From positions 434,001-498,000 of the forward strand of contig NZ_JAMXQU010000002.1 in assembly GCF_024054035.1 (NCBI RefSeq): a stretch of 64,000 bases of DNA, given 5' to 3'. The notes beneath the pieces are model-generated. The model worked only from the letters and a program-made list of their open reading frames with translations. It was not told the origin of the DNA and searched no databases. This document shows, piece by piece, positions 17,301 through 26,926 of this stretch (its first letter is position 1; each line of letters opens with the position of its first letter). Made by a program: the position numbers and the translations under genes. Source of the stretch: Asaia lannensis NBRC 102526. GTDB taxonomy: Bacteria; Pseudomonadota; Alphaproteobacteria; Acetobacterales; Acetobacteraceae.

Positions 17301-19637
17301 ATGTTATCTCGTATGCTTGAACAGACGCTCCATCGCGCCCTCACCCTTGCAGGTGAACGCCGCCACGAATACGCCACGCTCGAGCATCTCCTTCTTGCCC
17401 TGACCGAAGACACGGACTCCGTAACCGTGTTCAAGGCCTGCGGGATCGATCTCGACAAGCTGCGCAGCGACCTGACCGAGTTCCTCGACAAGGATCTGGC
17501 CGGACTCGCCTCGGACCGTCCTACCGAACCCAAACCGACGGCAGCCTTCCAGCGCGTCATTCAGCGCGCCGCAATTCATGTCCAGTCGACCGGACGCGAT
17601 GAAGTGACCGGAGCCAACGTGCTTGTTGCCCTTTTTGCCGAGCGCGAAAGCCATGCCGTGTATTTCCTGCAGCTGCAGGACATGACGCGTCTCGATGCCG
17701 TCAACTTCATCTCCCACGGCATTGCCAAGGCGCCCGATCGCACCACGCGCAGGAGCCCGACAGGGTCGCGCGACAAGGATGAGGGCGAGCGTGAAGAAAA
17801 GCAGGGCAAGGCCGCCAAGCCGCAAGAGGCTCTGGCCGCCTACTGCGTCGATCTGAACAAGCGCGCCGAAGAGGGCAAGATCGACCCTCTTATCGGTCGT
17901 GACGGCGAGGTCGAACGCACCATTCAGATCCTGTGCCGCCGCACGAAGAACAACCCGCTTTATGTGGGCGATCCAGGCGTAGGCAAAACCGCGATTGCAG
18001 AAGGCTTGGCGAAACGCATCGTCGAAGGCGATGTGCCTGAGGTTCTGCTCGACGCCACGATTTTCTCGCTCGATATGGGCGCGCTTCTGGCGGGCACACG
18101 CTACCGGGGCGATTTCGAGGAGCGACTCAAGGCAGTCGTTACCGAACTCGACCAGACGCCGGGCGCGATCCTGTTCATCGATGAAATCCATACTGTCATA
18201 GGTGCCGGTGCGACATCCGGCGGCGCTATGGATGCATCGAACCTGCTTAAGCCAGCTCTGGCTGCAGGAACGCTGCGCTGCATCGGCTCGACGACCTACA
18301 AGGAATATCGCCAGCATTTCGAAAAGGATCGCGCTCTCGTGCGCCGGTTCCAGAAAATCGATGTGCCGGAACCCTCGGTCAGCGACACGATCAAGATCCT
18401 GCGTGGGCTCAAGGGCAATTACGAGCGCCATCACAAGGTGCGTTATACCGATGACGCCCTGAAAGCCGCTGTCGAGCTTTCGGCAAAGTACATGCATGAC
18501 CGCAAGCTGCCGGATAAGGCCATCGACATCATCGATGAAGCCGGTGCATCGCGTATGCTCCTGCCCGAAAGCAAGCGCCGCAAGACGGTGACGCTCAAGG
18601 ATATCGAAGAGATCGTCGCGAAAATTGCCCGCATCCCGCCCAAATCGGTTTCGACCGACGATCGCGAAACTCTCCGGCTGCTGTCACGCGACCTGCGTAA
18701 CATGGTATTCGGTCAGGATCGCGCCATCGAAGCCCTCAGCTCGGCCATCAAACTGGCACGCGCCGGGCTGCGCGACCCGGAAAAGCCGATCGGCAATTAC
18801 CTGTTTTCCGGTCCGACCGGTGTGGGCAAGACGGAAGTCGCCAAGCAGCTGGCAGCCTCTCTTGGCGTCGAGCTGATCCGTTTCGATATGTCGGAATACA
18901 TGGAGCGTCACTCCATTTCGCGCCTCATCGGGGCACCGCCGGGCTATGTCGGCTTCGACCAGGGCGGCTTGCTGACCGATGCCATCGACCAGCATCCCCA
19001 CGCGGTGCTGCTGCTCGATGAAATCGAGAAAGCGCATCCTGAGCTTTATAACATCCTGCTTCAGGTTATGGACCACGGCCGTCTGACCGATCACAACGGC
19101 AAGACGATCGACTTCCGTAATGTCATTCTGATCATGACGACCAATGCCGGTGCGGCCGATCTCAGCAAGGAGGCTGTCGGTTTCGGACGTACGGATCGTG
19201 TCGGCGAGGATGAGGATGCAATCAAGCGTCTGTTCACGCCGGAATTCCGCAACCGTCTCGATGCCATCATTCCCTTTGCCAATCTCACACCCGAAACCGT
19301 CGGGCGTGTGGTCGAGAAATTCATCCTGCAACTGGAAGCGCAGCTCGCCGACCGCCACGTCACCATCGAAATCACCTCGGCCGCCAAGGAGTGGCTGGCT
19401 GAGCGCGGCTACGATCGCCACTATGGTGCCCGCCCGCTTGGGCGCGTCATTCAGGATACGATCAAGAAGCCGCTGGCAGAGGAGCTGCTTTTCGGTGCGC
19501 TTGCCAATGGGGGAGCCGTGCGTATCGGGCTGAAGGACAATGCCCTTCATTTCGATTTCCTCGAAGCCACTCCGACCGCGAGCAAAAATGGCGAGGAAGA
19601 TTCGGATGAGAAATCCGAAGCAACCAGCGATAACTGA
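17301..19637 (+). CDS. clpA: ATP-dependent Clp protease ATP-binding subunit ClpA
   Basis: 778 residues. Hexameric AAA+ unfoldase that feeds proteins to ClpP. An N-terminal Clp-N repeat domain (to about 145), a charged linker, then D1 with Walker [11 protein letters not shown] and D2 with [13 protein letters not shown], Walker [13 protein letters not shown], and the C-terminal ClpA/B domain. The ATG at 17301 has AAAGGAG seven bases upstream; a longer frame starting at 17205 was rejected. Follows clpS after 140 bases and ends at a strong bidirectional terminator. Confidence 0.97.
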   Translation: MLSRMLEQTLHRALTLAGERRHEYATLEHLLLALTEDTDSVTVFKACGIDLDKLRSDLTEFLDKDLAGLASDRPTEPKPTAAFQRVIQRAAIHVQSTGRDEVTGANVLVALFAERESHAVYFLQLQDMTRLDAVNFISHGIAKAPDRTTRRSPTGSRDKDEGEREEKQGKAAKPQEALAAYCVDLNKRAEEGKIDPLIGRDGEVERTIQILCRRTKNNPLYVGDPGVGKTAIAEGLAKRIVEGDVPEVLLDATIFSLDMGALLAGTRYRGDFEERLKAVVTELDQTPGAILFIDEIHTVIGAGATSGGAMDASNLLKPALAAGTLRCIGSTTYKEYRQHFEKDRALVRRFQKIDVPEPSVSDTIKILRGLKGNYERHHKVRYTDDALKAAVELSAKYMHDRKLPDKAIDIIDEAGASRMLLPESKRRKTVTLKDIEEIVAKIARIPPKSVSTDDRETLRLLSRDLRNMVFGQDRAIEALSSAIKLARAGLRDPEKPIGNYLFSGPTGVGKTEVAKQLAASLGVELIRFDMSEYMERHSISRLIGAPPGYVGFDQGGLLTDAIDQHPHAVLLLDEIEKAHPELYNILLQVMDHGRLTDHNGKTIDFRNVILIMTTNAGAADLSKEAVGFGRTDRVGEDEDAIKRLFTPEFRNRLDAIIPFANLTPETVGRVVEKFILQLEAQLADRHVTIEITSAAKEWLAERGYDRHYGARPLGRVIQDTIKKPLAEELLFGALANGGAVRIGLKDNALHFDFLEATPTASKNGEEDSDEKSEATSDN

Positions 19638-19687
19638 CAGCCCGGTTATCGACCAGCCAAAGCCTCGATTGGCCAGTTGGTCGATCC

Positions 19688-19721
19688 AAAAAAAGCGGTG
19701 GGATCCCCCACCGCTTTTTTT
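19688..19721. terminator. Bidirectional Rho-independent terminator
   Basis: A perfect 15-bp inverted repeat (AAAAAAAGCGGTGGG and CCCACCGCTTTTTTT) with a four-base loop. The A and T tracts make it work in both directions, for clpA and for the convergent DUF3465 gene, whose stop codon touches the repeat. Confidence 0.92.
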
Positions 19722-20217
19722 ATTCGTAACGCGTTCCGTTGACAGTCACTGAACCCGGCGTCGACCAGTGACGCCCTGTGCCATGATGGGTCCAGTCTAT
19801 GCCCTGACTGCGGGCTGAATCGAAATAATAGCGACCGACGATTTCCACCTGGTCACCCTTTTGCACCCACGGCCAGAGAGGAGCATTCATACGATCGAGA
19901 TCGGAAACGATGCGTATCGTACGTCCCGGCGCGACTTCCATAATGAAATAGCCATGCACACCGCTATGAGTCCGGCGCGCCCGTCTGGTGACAGAGAAAA
20001 CCTGCCCGCACACATGTTCGGGAAGATCGACCCGGGTCGGTCCCGTTTGCATGAAACCGGCCTGATCGGTCATGAACTTCTGATTATCGCAGGCCCCTCC
20101 CCCAGACTGGATCTGGCCCTGTGCCTGCGCCGGCGCGATGAACAGCGCGGCAAGAAGCCCATAAAGGGCAACCGCGCTGGATTGCTTGAGAGACGGAATA
20201 CGCACTGGACAGCTCAT
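19720..20217 (-). CDS. Secreted DUF3465 family protein
   Basis: 165 residues. A signal peptide of about 32 residues (hydrophobic VALYGLLAALFIAPAQAQ) precedes a DUF3465 domain with VHGYFIMEV, IVSDLDRMNAPLWPW, GDQVEIVGRYYFD and IDWTHHGTG. The function of DUF3465 is unknown; the conserved WTHHG and acidic residues suggest a small OB-like fold. The ATG overlaps the TGA of the upstream DUF2945 gene by four bases (ATGA). Its own TAA lies inside the convergent terminator. Confidence 0.85.
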   Translation of the reverse strand: MSCPVRIPSLKQSSAVALYGLLAALFIAPAQAQGQIQSGGGACDNQKFMTDQAGFMQTGPTRVDLPEHVCGQVFSVTRRARRTHSGVHGYFIMEVAPGRTIRIVSDLDRMNAPLWPWVQKGDQVEIVGRYYFDSARSQGIDWTHHGTGRHWSTPGSVTVNGTRYE

Positions 20218-20426
20218 TTCTTGTGCAAAGCATCGGGTTTATGGGCGGCCTTGGCGCCAGTCTTGTCGCTCTCGACAAGAACTTTCGGATCGTCCTTCGA
20301 CGCCTTGACCTTGTTATTCTTGATTTTCATTGGCTCGGTCACAGTCTTGACCACATGCCCTTCGGTCTCGCCGTTACGCGTATTCCAGGTGACATCGTCA
20401 CCCTTCCTGAATTTACTCGATGCCAT
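20214..20426 (-). CDS. DUF2945 (HVA1/TUDOR-like) small protein
   Basis: 70 residues, very basic. FRKGDDVTWNTRNGETEGHVVKT is the beginning of the DUF2945 or 'hypervirulence-associated TUDOR' domain, found as a stand-alone protein in many bacteria without a demonstrated function. The C-terminus is Lys-rich (KTGAKAAHKPDALHKK-like). AAAGGA precedes the ATG. Overlaps and probably co-translates with the DUF3465 gene. Confidence 0.85.
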   Translation of the reverse strand: MASSKFRKGDDVTWNTRNGETEGHVVKTVTEPMKIKNNKVKASKDDPKVLVESDKTGAKAAHKPDALHKK

Positions 20427-20499
20427 GACGCCGGTCCTTTTTCGTGAGTCAGGCGAACGCGGCAGATAATATCGATGTTGCGTATAGGCGGTTCAAAAG

Positions 20500-20530
20500 C
20501 AAAAAAAAACCGCCCCTATGGGGCGGTTTT
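20500..20530 (-). terminator. Terminator of the HAD phosphatase gene
   Basis: On the minus strand AAAACCGCCCC-type arms form an 11-bp stem around a three-base loop, followed by a run of nine T. Located 24 bases after the stop at 20554. Confidence 0.9.
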
Positions 20531-20553
20531 CAGCACGTGGCGCATTGGCCAGC

Positions 20554-21294
20554 TCAGGCTTGGACAGGAGCCTTGGCAGACTGCTTGTCGAGAATGGTCT
20601 TGAGCAGCGCAGGGAACTCGGACAGATGCCCGATGCGCAGAAGACCGGGCCAGCTCGGAGCCGGCTTGCTCAGATCACGCAGCAGAACACAGGCCATCCC
20701 GGCCCGTCGAGCAGCTTCCGCACCTGTATCCGAGTCTTCCAGCACGATGCACTGCTCAGGCGGCACGCCTTCGAGTTCTGCCGCATGAAGATAGAGATCG
20801 GGCCGCGGCTTGGGCATATCGAGATCGCGTCCGGAGTGGATGCGCTCTTCCTCCAGAAGCTCATCCAGCCCCGTGCTGGAGAATTTCGCTTCCATTTCGG
20901 CGCCTGAAGAGTTCGAGCCGATCCGGATGGGAAGGCCCAGGTCATGCACGCGCTGCAGCATTTCATGCGCGCCATCGATGGTCTCGGCTTCGGTTTCCAT
21001 CATTTTGACAATGCGGTCCTGCATCATCATGTCCCAGTTGTCGGGCATTTCCTTACCGGTCTCGCGTCCGATGCGCTCGCCAATTTTCACCAGCTCGCCG
21101 CCCGTGAAAATCTTGTGTGCTTCGGCATTGGAGATGTCCCAGCCATAATGACGGGCTTCTTCAGCCATCTTGGCCGTGGAGAGATGCTCTCCGTCGACGA
21201 GCACGCCATCGCAATCGAAAATGACGAGTTTAAGCGTGCCGTCCTCGCGCAGGGCGGCGGGAATCTCGGTAGCCGTTGCAGGAGCTACTGTCAT
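20554..21294 (-). CDS. HAD superfamily phosphatase (subfamily IA)
   Basis: 246 residues. Motif I IFDCDGVLVDGEHL (nucleophile Asp27, acid Asp29), motif II IGSNSSG, motif III Lys in MPKPRPDLYL and motif IV VLEDSDTGAEAARRAG are all present, with an alpha-helical cap between about 45 and 110. A sugar or nucleotide phosphomonoesterase is likely; the substrate cannot be read from sequence. The ATG at 21294 follows GAGAGGA; an upstream extension of 23 codons lacks support. Monocistronic with its own terminator. Confidence 0.9.
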   Translation of the reverse strand: MTVAPATATEIPAALREDGTLKLVIFDCDGVLVDGEHLSTAKMAEEARHYGWDISNAEAHKIFTGGELVKIGERIGRETGKEMPDNWDMMMQDRIVKMMETEAETIDGAHEMLQRVHDLGLPIRIGSNSSGAEMEAKFSSTGLDELLEEERIHSGRDLDMPKPRPDLYLHAAELEGVPPEQCIVLEDSDTGAEAARRAGMACVLLRDLSKPAPSWPGLLRIGHLSEFPALLKTILDKQSAKAPVQA

Positions 21295-22003
21295 GGTATT
21301 GTCCTCTCTCGTTGTGTGCGGGCACCAGCAGGCGCTTCCTGCACTCAGGGTTTGGGCAATCACGAAATCGTGTGTATGACTTCAAGATAGGGATGCAAAC
21401 GTGAATTGCAAGGATAAAATGACAAAAAATGTCTGGGACAGCAGATAATGCGCCTGACAATCCTCAATTGGTGGAAGCCCCGACAATATCATGAGAGATA
21501 ACATTTTGCGTGTTATTCGTGTGAATAATGGTCATTCTTCCAGATGAATGACAGATAGATGGCAGCATCTGAAATTGTCATTCAGATACTTTGTTTTTCA
21601 TATTGTTGTTCTAATAAATGCAAATATCTATTGTATAGGCCATGCATTTCTCAGTAACCCCATGAGGGTCGGCAGATCTAGAAGCGATCAGTGCATGATT
21701 GCGTTGCCCTTGCGTGAGATCGCGCTCAAGGCTTTGCGGTTTCGAAACGATCGGTTAAATTTCCTGTAGTATTCCCCGCCCGAGAGCCCTTCGCTTTTAT
21801 CGCGCCCCTTCCCCGGCACACGAAACGTCTACCGTGACAATCACCCCACCGCAGAAACATCCCCCTGCACACCGAGTGCGATATTTCTGAATGGCGCGGC
21901 GACTCCCTGACGGCGCAATGCAACCGGCTTCAAACATCCTTCCCTGACGCGGCACCCTTGCATCGTGCTGCCTTGGTTGCGGGCATCCTGATGTTTGCAT
22001 CTT
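21295..22003. other. 709-base intergenic stretch without a recognised gene
   Basis: The left part (about 21370-21660) is distinctly AT-rich and holds the HAD gene promoter region. Short frames exist on both strands but none has a recognisable motif, good ribosome site or convincing composition. No tRNA, riboswitch or repeat was recognised. Confidence 0.5.
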
Positions 22004-22267
22004 TTATTTTGCCGCGTCTTTCTTATGGGCAGCCCGATATAACACCCATTCTTCGACGACCCGTCCGTATGCGAGATGGCAATAGCCAACATCACCATCT
22101 TTCTCATGGCGGATTTCGAGTTTTCCGCCCTGTTTTTCGCAATAGACCGAAGCTGGATTGGCAAGCATCGCCCGATGTCTCGGTGCATGATCGGCACCGC
22201 ATCCGGTGAGCAGCGATCCCATCGTCATGACAGGAGCCAGAGCCAATGCCGTACGCCAGAATTTCAT
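22004..22267 (-). CDS. DUF333 lipoprotein
   Basis: 87 residues from the ATG at 22267, nine bases after GGAGG. Residues 1-22 form a lipoprotein signal with the lipobox LTGC, predicting attachment to a membrane. The rest is a DUF333 domain: NPASVYCEKQGGKLEIRH, then GYCHLAYGRVVEEWVLYR. DUF333 proteins are small envelope proteins related to putative hemolysin annotations without proven activity. A longer frame upstream (to 22480) has no signal and was rejected. Confidence 0.88.
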   Translation of the reverse strand: MKFWRTALALAPVMTMGSLLTGCGADHAPRHRAMLANPASVYCEKQGGKLEIRHEKDGDVGYCHLAYGRVVEEWVLYRAAHKKDAAK

Positions 22268-22704
22268 CGTTATCATCCTCCCTGCAGCGTGCTCGAACAG
22301 GCCATCGTCATGACAAATAGAGAACCAGACGTCGAGACCACAGGATGCCCCTTCTTCCAAAGACGGACCATATTCCCTGAGCAGGCATGACATCGGATCT
22401 GAGAGCGACTGTTCCTTTCGGCCATGAAAGCGCATGACTGCTGAGACGAGACCATGCCCTGACGCGGTTGATCGCGTCACCTTGTCGGTAGCGCTGCGCG
22501 GTATAACTGCGGAGCCGGAATACGTTGCACCCGGATTGCCTTAGAGGGCATCCCTGACGGAGCTTTTGCTCACCATAGCGTGTTCAAGCACACTCAAACT
22601 TGCACGCTCCCCCTCCTTCCCCATGCCTGAATTCCCCCGTCTTGTGTGCCATCCCGCCCTGCCCATTCCGGTTTGCAGGCGCGCTGACAAGGAAAGTCGA
22701 AACT
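22268..22704. other. 437-base divergent intergenic region
   Basis: Holds the promoters of the DUF333 lipoprotein (left) and the first SDR gene (right). The only structure noticed is a 7-bp perfect hairpin TGACGCG-GTTGAT-CGCGTCA at 22460-22479, without a T-tract. It could be a regulator site, but nothing identifies the regulator. Confidence 0.4.
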
Positions 22705-23496
22705 ATGGATATGGGTCTCAAGGATAAGGTCGCGGTCATCACAGGCGGCAGCGTCGGCATCGGTCTGGCAGTGGCGGAAGGTCTCGCCCGGGAAGGCGCA
22801 CATATCGTGATGGTCGCCCGTGACGAGGCACGCCTGAACGACGCGGCAAGCCGGCTCGCCAGCGATTTCGGGGTACGCTGCCTGCCTGTTTCCGCAGATG
22901 TCGCAACGCCCGAGGGAATTGCGCATATCGTAAACGAAACAGAGTCCGCTTTCGGCGGCGCTGATATTCTCGTCAATAATGCGGGCACGGGATCGAATGA
23001 AACGATCATGGAGGCCAGCGACGAGAAATGGCAGTTCTACTGGGATCTGCATGTCATGGCTGCAATCCGTCTTGCGCGGGGCCTTGTGCCGGGCATGAAG
23101 CGTCGCGGCGGCGGGGCCATCATTCACAATGCGTCCATCTGCGCTGCCCAGCCACTGTGGTATGAACCGATCTATAATGTGACCAAGGCGGCGCTGATGA
23201 TGTTCTCCAAGACGCTATCGACTGAGGTCATCAAGGATAATATTCGCGTCAATTGCATCAATCCCGGTCTTATCCTGACACCGGACTGGATCAAGACAGC
23301 CAAACAGCTGACGCAGGAGAGTGGCGGAGACTGGGAAAACTACCTGCAATCCGTTGCTGACGAACATGCACCGATCAAGCGTTTCGGCTCGCCTGAAGAA
23401 CTGGCGAATTTCTTTGTCTTCCTCTGTTCAGACAAGGCCTCCTACAGCGTAGGGTCTTCCTGTTTCGTCGATGGCGGAATGCTTAAAACCCTTTGA
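22705..23496 (+). CDS. SDR family oxidoreductase
   Basis: 263 residues. Rossmann cofactor loop TGGSVGIG (14-21), NNAGTG, catalytic YNVTK with upstream Ser in HNASICAAQP, and INPGLILTPDW. It is a classical SDR of about 260 residues using NAD(P); substrate unknown. The start MDMGLKDKV follows AAGGAAAG; an N-terminal extension of 35 codons is Pro/Cys-rich and rejected. The next gene is a second SDR 134 bases downstream in the same direction. Confidence 0.9.
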   Translation: MDMGLKDKVAVITGGSVGIGLAVAEGLAREGAHIVMVARDEARLNDAASRLASDFGVRCLPVSADVATPEGIAHIVNETESAFGGADILVNNAGTGSNETIMEASDEKWQFYWDLHVMAAIRLARGLVPGMKRRGGGAIIHNASICAAQPLWYEPIYNVTKAALMMFSKTLSTEVIKDNIRVNCINPGLILTPDWIKTAKQLTQESGGDWENYLQSVADEHAPIKRFGSPEELANFFVFLCSDKASYSVGSSCFVDGGMLKTL

Positions 23497-23630
23497 TGCA
23501 TAGCAATGCGACGTTACCCGTATTGTGAGAAAATCATGCCAGCCAGTCTCTCCCGGCGCTTGGGAGAGACGTGCCCGGCGCTGCACCGCGCAACACGAAA
23601 ATCCGGTGCGATCGTGAAGGATATTGAACG

Positions 23631-24431
23631 ATGAGTGATACGAAACGCTTTGCAGGCAAGACGGCCCTCGTGACCGGCGCTGGGGGTAATATCGGCCTCG
23701 CCGTAGCGCGGCGCCTCGCGAAGGAGGGGAGCCACGTCGTGCTGCTGGACCTCGACCAGGCCAAGCTCGACGAGGCTGCGAAGAGTCTCGCCGGCCTCGG
23801 GGTCAAGATCGGGACCGCCCTGTGCGACGTCACCGATTATGCCAGCGTCGAAAAAGCGGTCGATGACGCCGAGAAGACGGTCGGCCCCATCGACATGCTG
23901 TTCAACAACGCCGGGTATCAGGGCGCATTCGCACCGATCCAGGATTACCCGGTTGAGGATTTTCAGCGCGTCGTCAACATCGATCTGGTCGGCGCTTTCC
24001 ATGTTCTGCGCGCCGTGTCACGTCGCATGGTCGCACGACGCACGGGCAGCATCGTGAACACGGCCAGCATGGCTGGCTTGCAGGGTCCGCCGAATATGGG
24101 GGCCTATGGATCGTCGAAGTTCGGCGTCGTGGGTCTCACGCAGGTGGCTTCGAAGGACCTTGCACCGCATAATATCCGCGTCAACGGCATCGCCCCCGCC
24201 CTTATGGGGCCGGGCTTCATGTGGGATCGTCAGACAGAGCTGCAGGCCAAGACCAATACCCAGTATTTTTCGACAGATCCCGAGACTGTGAAAAAAGAGA
24301 TGATCTCCAGCGTTCCGATGCGTCGCCTGGGCGATATCGAAGAAATCCCGGGCACGGTCGCCTTTCTGCTGAGTGACGATGCAAGCTACATCACCGGCGT
24401 CACCATGCCGATCTCCGGCGGTATTCTCTAA
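23631..24431 (+). CDS. SDR family oxidoreductase
   Basis: 266 residues. TGAGGNIG cofactor loop (about 15-22), an Asp after beta-2 (LLDLDQAKL) that favours NAD(H), NNAGYQGAF, and catalytic YGSSKFGVVGL. The segment after RVNGIAPALMGPGF and the C-terminal YITGVTMPISGG are typical classical SDR features. Substrate is unknown; many relatives oxidise sugars, polyols or secondary alcohols, which would fit an acetic acid bacterium but is inference. Confidence 0.9.
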   Translation: MSDTKRFAGKTALVTGAGGNIGLAVARRLAKEGSHVVLLDLDQAKLDEAAKSLAGLGVKIGTALCDVTDYASVEKAVDDAEKTVGPIDMLFNNAGYQGAFAPIQDYPVEDFQRVVNIDLVGAFHVLRAVSRRMVARRTGSIVNTASMAGLQGPPNMGAYGSSKFGVVGLTQVASKDLAPHNIRVNGIAPALMGPGFMWDRQTELQAKTNTQYFSTDPETVKKEMISSVPMRRLGDIEEIPGTVAFLLSDDASYITGVTMPISGGIL

Positions 24432-24443
24432 AGTCTTCGAAAA

Positions 24444-24470
24444 CCCATGCGCAGTGCTGCTGCGCATGGG
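24444..24470 (+). terminator. Strong hairpin after the second SDR gene
   Basis: CCCATGCGCAG and CTGCGCATGGG form a perfect 11-bp stem with a five-base loop, 13 bases after the stop. The downstream bases (GGCGTTATC) are only weakly T-rich, so intrinsic termination is likely but not certain. Confidence 0.5.
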
Positions 24471-24720
24471 GGCGTTATCAAGCAGCGCCATGATGCGACT
24501 GCCCCACGTACGGAGATCGACTCCCCAGACCGTTTCCTTTCGACGCGCACAGGGATGACATGCGCCATTTACGAAAACCGGCCTGAAGCTTTGCATCGAT
24601 TGCGCGGGAACAGCCATCCCGCCCCGCTCTGTCTATCAGGTCATGACAATGTTGCAGATATCTGCGCCGGTTCACGGCATGACTGCCGCATGACTGATGC
24701 AACTGCAGTCATGAGCTGCT

Positions 24721-26226
24721 TCAGGACGCCATAGCAAGCAAAGAGCTGGCCAGACATTCTTCCTCTGCTTGTTCGAGATAGGGGCCGGCTGCGAGTATAG
24801 TCACCATCATCAAAGAGGGCGAGGTGTCGCAAACCCCATCCAGATCGAGCCGCGCCCGCCCGGCCGTCCAGCGGCACAGGCTGTTTTCGTAGCCGTGCCA
24901 TCCACCGACCGGCCGTTGAGCAAGATGATACTTACAGGCTCGCGTTCCTCTGCTTCCGTATACCGTGATTTCGCCGATCAGAACACCCAGATCACGACGA
25001 TCATCGACAAAGGGCCCTATCGTCGTGCTCGGCTTTCCTGTGCGTGAACAAATCCAGACGGTTCTGACACCTGCTGGAAGTTCGAAAACATATCCCTTAT
25101 CGGTCCGCCGCAGGGGGCGGATGAAGATCTTCGGGCCGATTTCCAGGTGAAGATCGGGGTCCTCTGTCATCGCGATGGGCTTCCTTCCGACCGCCATGCT
25201 CAGGCTCTGCGCACGCGCGCGCAGCTTGTCGTACAGAGGCTCAACCAGCGATCGCGCGATACCGAGGGGTGCAGCAGCATCGGTCTCCCATCGTTTCAGA
25301 GGCTTGAACGTCGCGCCGATAACATCTCCCGACTGGGAGTAACCGGACCGATTTCCCGTATCGAGAAATGTCTCGGTAAATGCACCATTTGCCTTGATGA
25401 CGGCATGGTGCTCCGTTTCGATATGGTACACATCGAAGGTCACATTGGGATCGATGACGATACTGCTGCCATTGACGAGCATTCTCACCGGAACGAAATG
25501 CCGTTCGAGATAAAGACAATGCTCTGGCGTAATGAGCAGATCGCTGGAAGGAACATTATCAGCCAGTGCATGAGCACGCACCCTGACAGGACGCTCGGCA
25601 TCAGAATAAGCGTGGACCGTCCGCTTTCCGACCCAGCATAACGGCTCGTTCGTGATGCTGCCTTCCCGATATGCAACAACCTTGTCGCCGATCGATAATG
25701 TCTCGACCGGAACCGGCCCATCAGGAGTTTCGATCAACGTACCCCTCAGAAAACAGGCAACCGCAGTGAGGGCGCCTATATAAATCGTCGTTCCGTTGAC
25801 ATTCTGGAGTTCGACGCGCTTGTTCAAAGGGTATCCGAACGGATTTCCATCGAACACGATATTGACAGTCCGCTGGTCACGAACGAATTTTATAAAAAAC
25901 GAGATCGTCGTAGTTGAGCCATCGAAAAACGCAGTCATGCGTATCGTGCCATACTGTGCGAACAGCATATATTCCAGTTTACTGCCCACCTCCACGGGAG
26001 AAACTACCCTGAAGGTCTTTACTTCACCCGGCCGGGTATAGGGCGATGATCCAATGATACTTACTTTTACGGTTCCGTTCGTAAAGTAAGCCTCGCCGTC
26101 TCCGTAACAATCATCGTTGACGCGAGACGTCATGTCCGATGCTGAGAGCATTGCCAATTCACTCTCGCCCGAAGAAGAAAAGATTTCCGCCGGATTCATT
26201 GAATCTTCATTGTCGTTTTCTGACAT
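24721..26226 (-). CDS. Hint (Hedgehog/intein) domain protein
   Basis: 501 residues from the ATG at 26226. Residues 1-150 are a Ser/Asp-rich and beta-rich head with no recognised domain and no signal peptide. A Hint_2-type domain spans about 158-295: the putative cleavage cysteine Cys158 in VACFLRGTLIETP, SIGDKVVAY, CWVGKRTV, ITPEHCLYLER (block with the conserved His) and HIETEHHAVIKANGAF...FLDTGNR. Hint domains cleave or splice the peptide bond before the Cys, so the N-terminal part could be released. The C-terminal ~200 residues are unassigned. Upstream DNA is AT-rich. Target and role are unknown. Confidence 0.8.
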   Translation of the reverse strand: MSENDNEDSMNPAEIFSSSGESELAMLSASDMTSRVNDDCYGDGEAYFTNGTVKVSIIGSSPYTRPGEVKTFRVVSPVEVGSKLEYMLFAQYGTIRMTAFFDGSTTTISFFIKFVRDQRTVNIVFDGNPFGYPLNKRVELQNVNGTTIYIGALTAVACFLRGTLIETPDGPVPVETLSIGDKVVAYREGSITNEPLCWVGKRTVHAYSDAERPVRVRAHALADNVPSSDLLITPEHCLYLERHFVPVRMLVNGSSIVIDPNVTFDVYHIETEHHAVIKANGAFTETFLDTGNRSGYSQSGDVIGATFKPLKRWETDAAAPLGIARSLVEPLYDKLRARAQSLSMAVGRKPIAMTEDPDLHLEIGPKIFIRPLRRTDKGYVFELPAGVRTVWICSRTGKPSTTIGPFVDDRRDLGVLIGEITVYGSRGTRACKYHLAQRPVGGWHGYENSLCRWTAGRARLDLDGVCDTSPSLMMVTILAAGPYLEQAEEECLASSLLAMAS

Positions 26227-26374
26227 ATGTATAGCCCCACGCTGCAATCTATCAGAATTTCCTATCATACAGGGTGATTTTATCAACTCTTTATTAATAT
26301 AAATCCTCAATCTATCCAGTTTTGTTATTATCTATACTTGCAGATGTTGTTTGCATTGAATAAATAATCGTTTT

Positions 26375-26530
26375 TTATTTAGCAACCGAGACCATTAAAA
26401 AACCTCTTATGCGCCTGAGTGGTCGAATGAAGGGTAGATCCCAGGGGTCTTGCTCCTCCCGCCGATCCAATAAGCGCAGTGCCGCATGATCGGACATCGA
26501 GTTGGGATAATCCGGAACCGATGCCAGCAT
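26375..26530 (-). CDS. Possible small protein of 51 residues
   Basis: Too short for most gene finders. Starts MLASVPDYPNSMSDHAAL and contains LLDRREEQDPWDLPFIRPL, then a hydrophobic-basic C-terminus ending MVSVAK. GGA lies about five bases before the ATG. The composition is protein-like, but there is no recognised domain. It could also be the truncated tail of an older gene next to the nearby transposase remnant. Confidence 0.3.
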   Translation of the reverse strand: MLASVPDYPNSMSDHAALRLLDRREEQDPWDLPFIRPLRRIRGFLMVSVAK

Positions 26531-26729
26531 TTTTTCCGACGGAAGCTTACGGCCTCGTGCAGGAATGCGAGACTAATCCTGCATGCCCCGCACAGAGAGG
26601 GATATGCCATGCACTGTCTCTGCAGTATTCAGCTTGCCAGACTATCGCCATCAATAGCGGCCCTGAGCGACGCATCCTGCCTTGATGAATCAAGCCTGCG
26701 AGCAGCACAGGAATGAATAGACTGCCGTA

Positions 26730-26900
26730 TTAGTCGGATCGTCCATGCATCCATACAGAGCTGAGCAAAGCTGATGCGCAGAGACGTATGTTAGCCAGAG
26801 TATATTTTTCGTAGCGACCAGTCGCTTCCGCAGGCAGAGAGCAGTTTACTGGCCCTTCCCTGCTCAAAAAAGTCCCGTCTGGCCAACAGGTGTTTACCCG
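26730..26900 (-). pseudogene. Decayed 3' end of an insertion-sequence transposase
   Basis: In this frame the stretch ATGRYEKYTLANIRLCASAL...VWM resembles the C-terminal end of IS4/IS5-group transposases, which typically read R-x-A-T-R-Y-E-K followed by a hydrophobic helix. The upstream part of the transposase (with the DDE residues) is not found in any frame. No inverted repeats or target duplication were identified. The remnant abuts the 3' end of the receiver gene at 26927. Confidence 0.4.
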
Positions 26901-26926
26901 GAACAGTTGCGCTCTGTACTCCAGCA

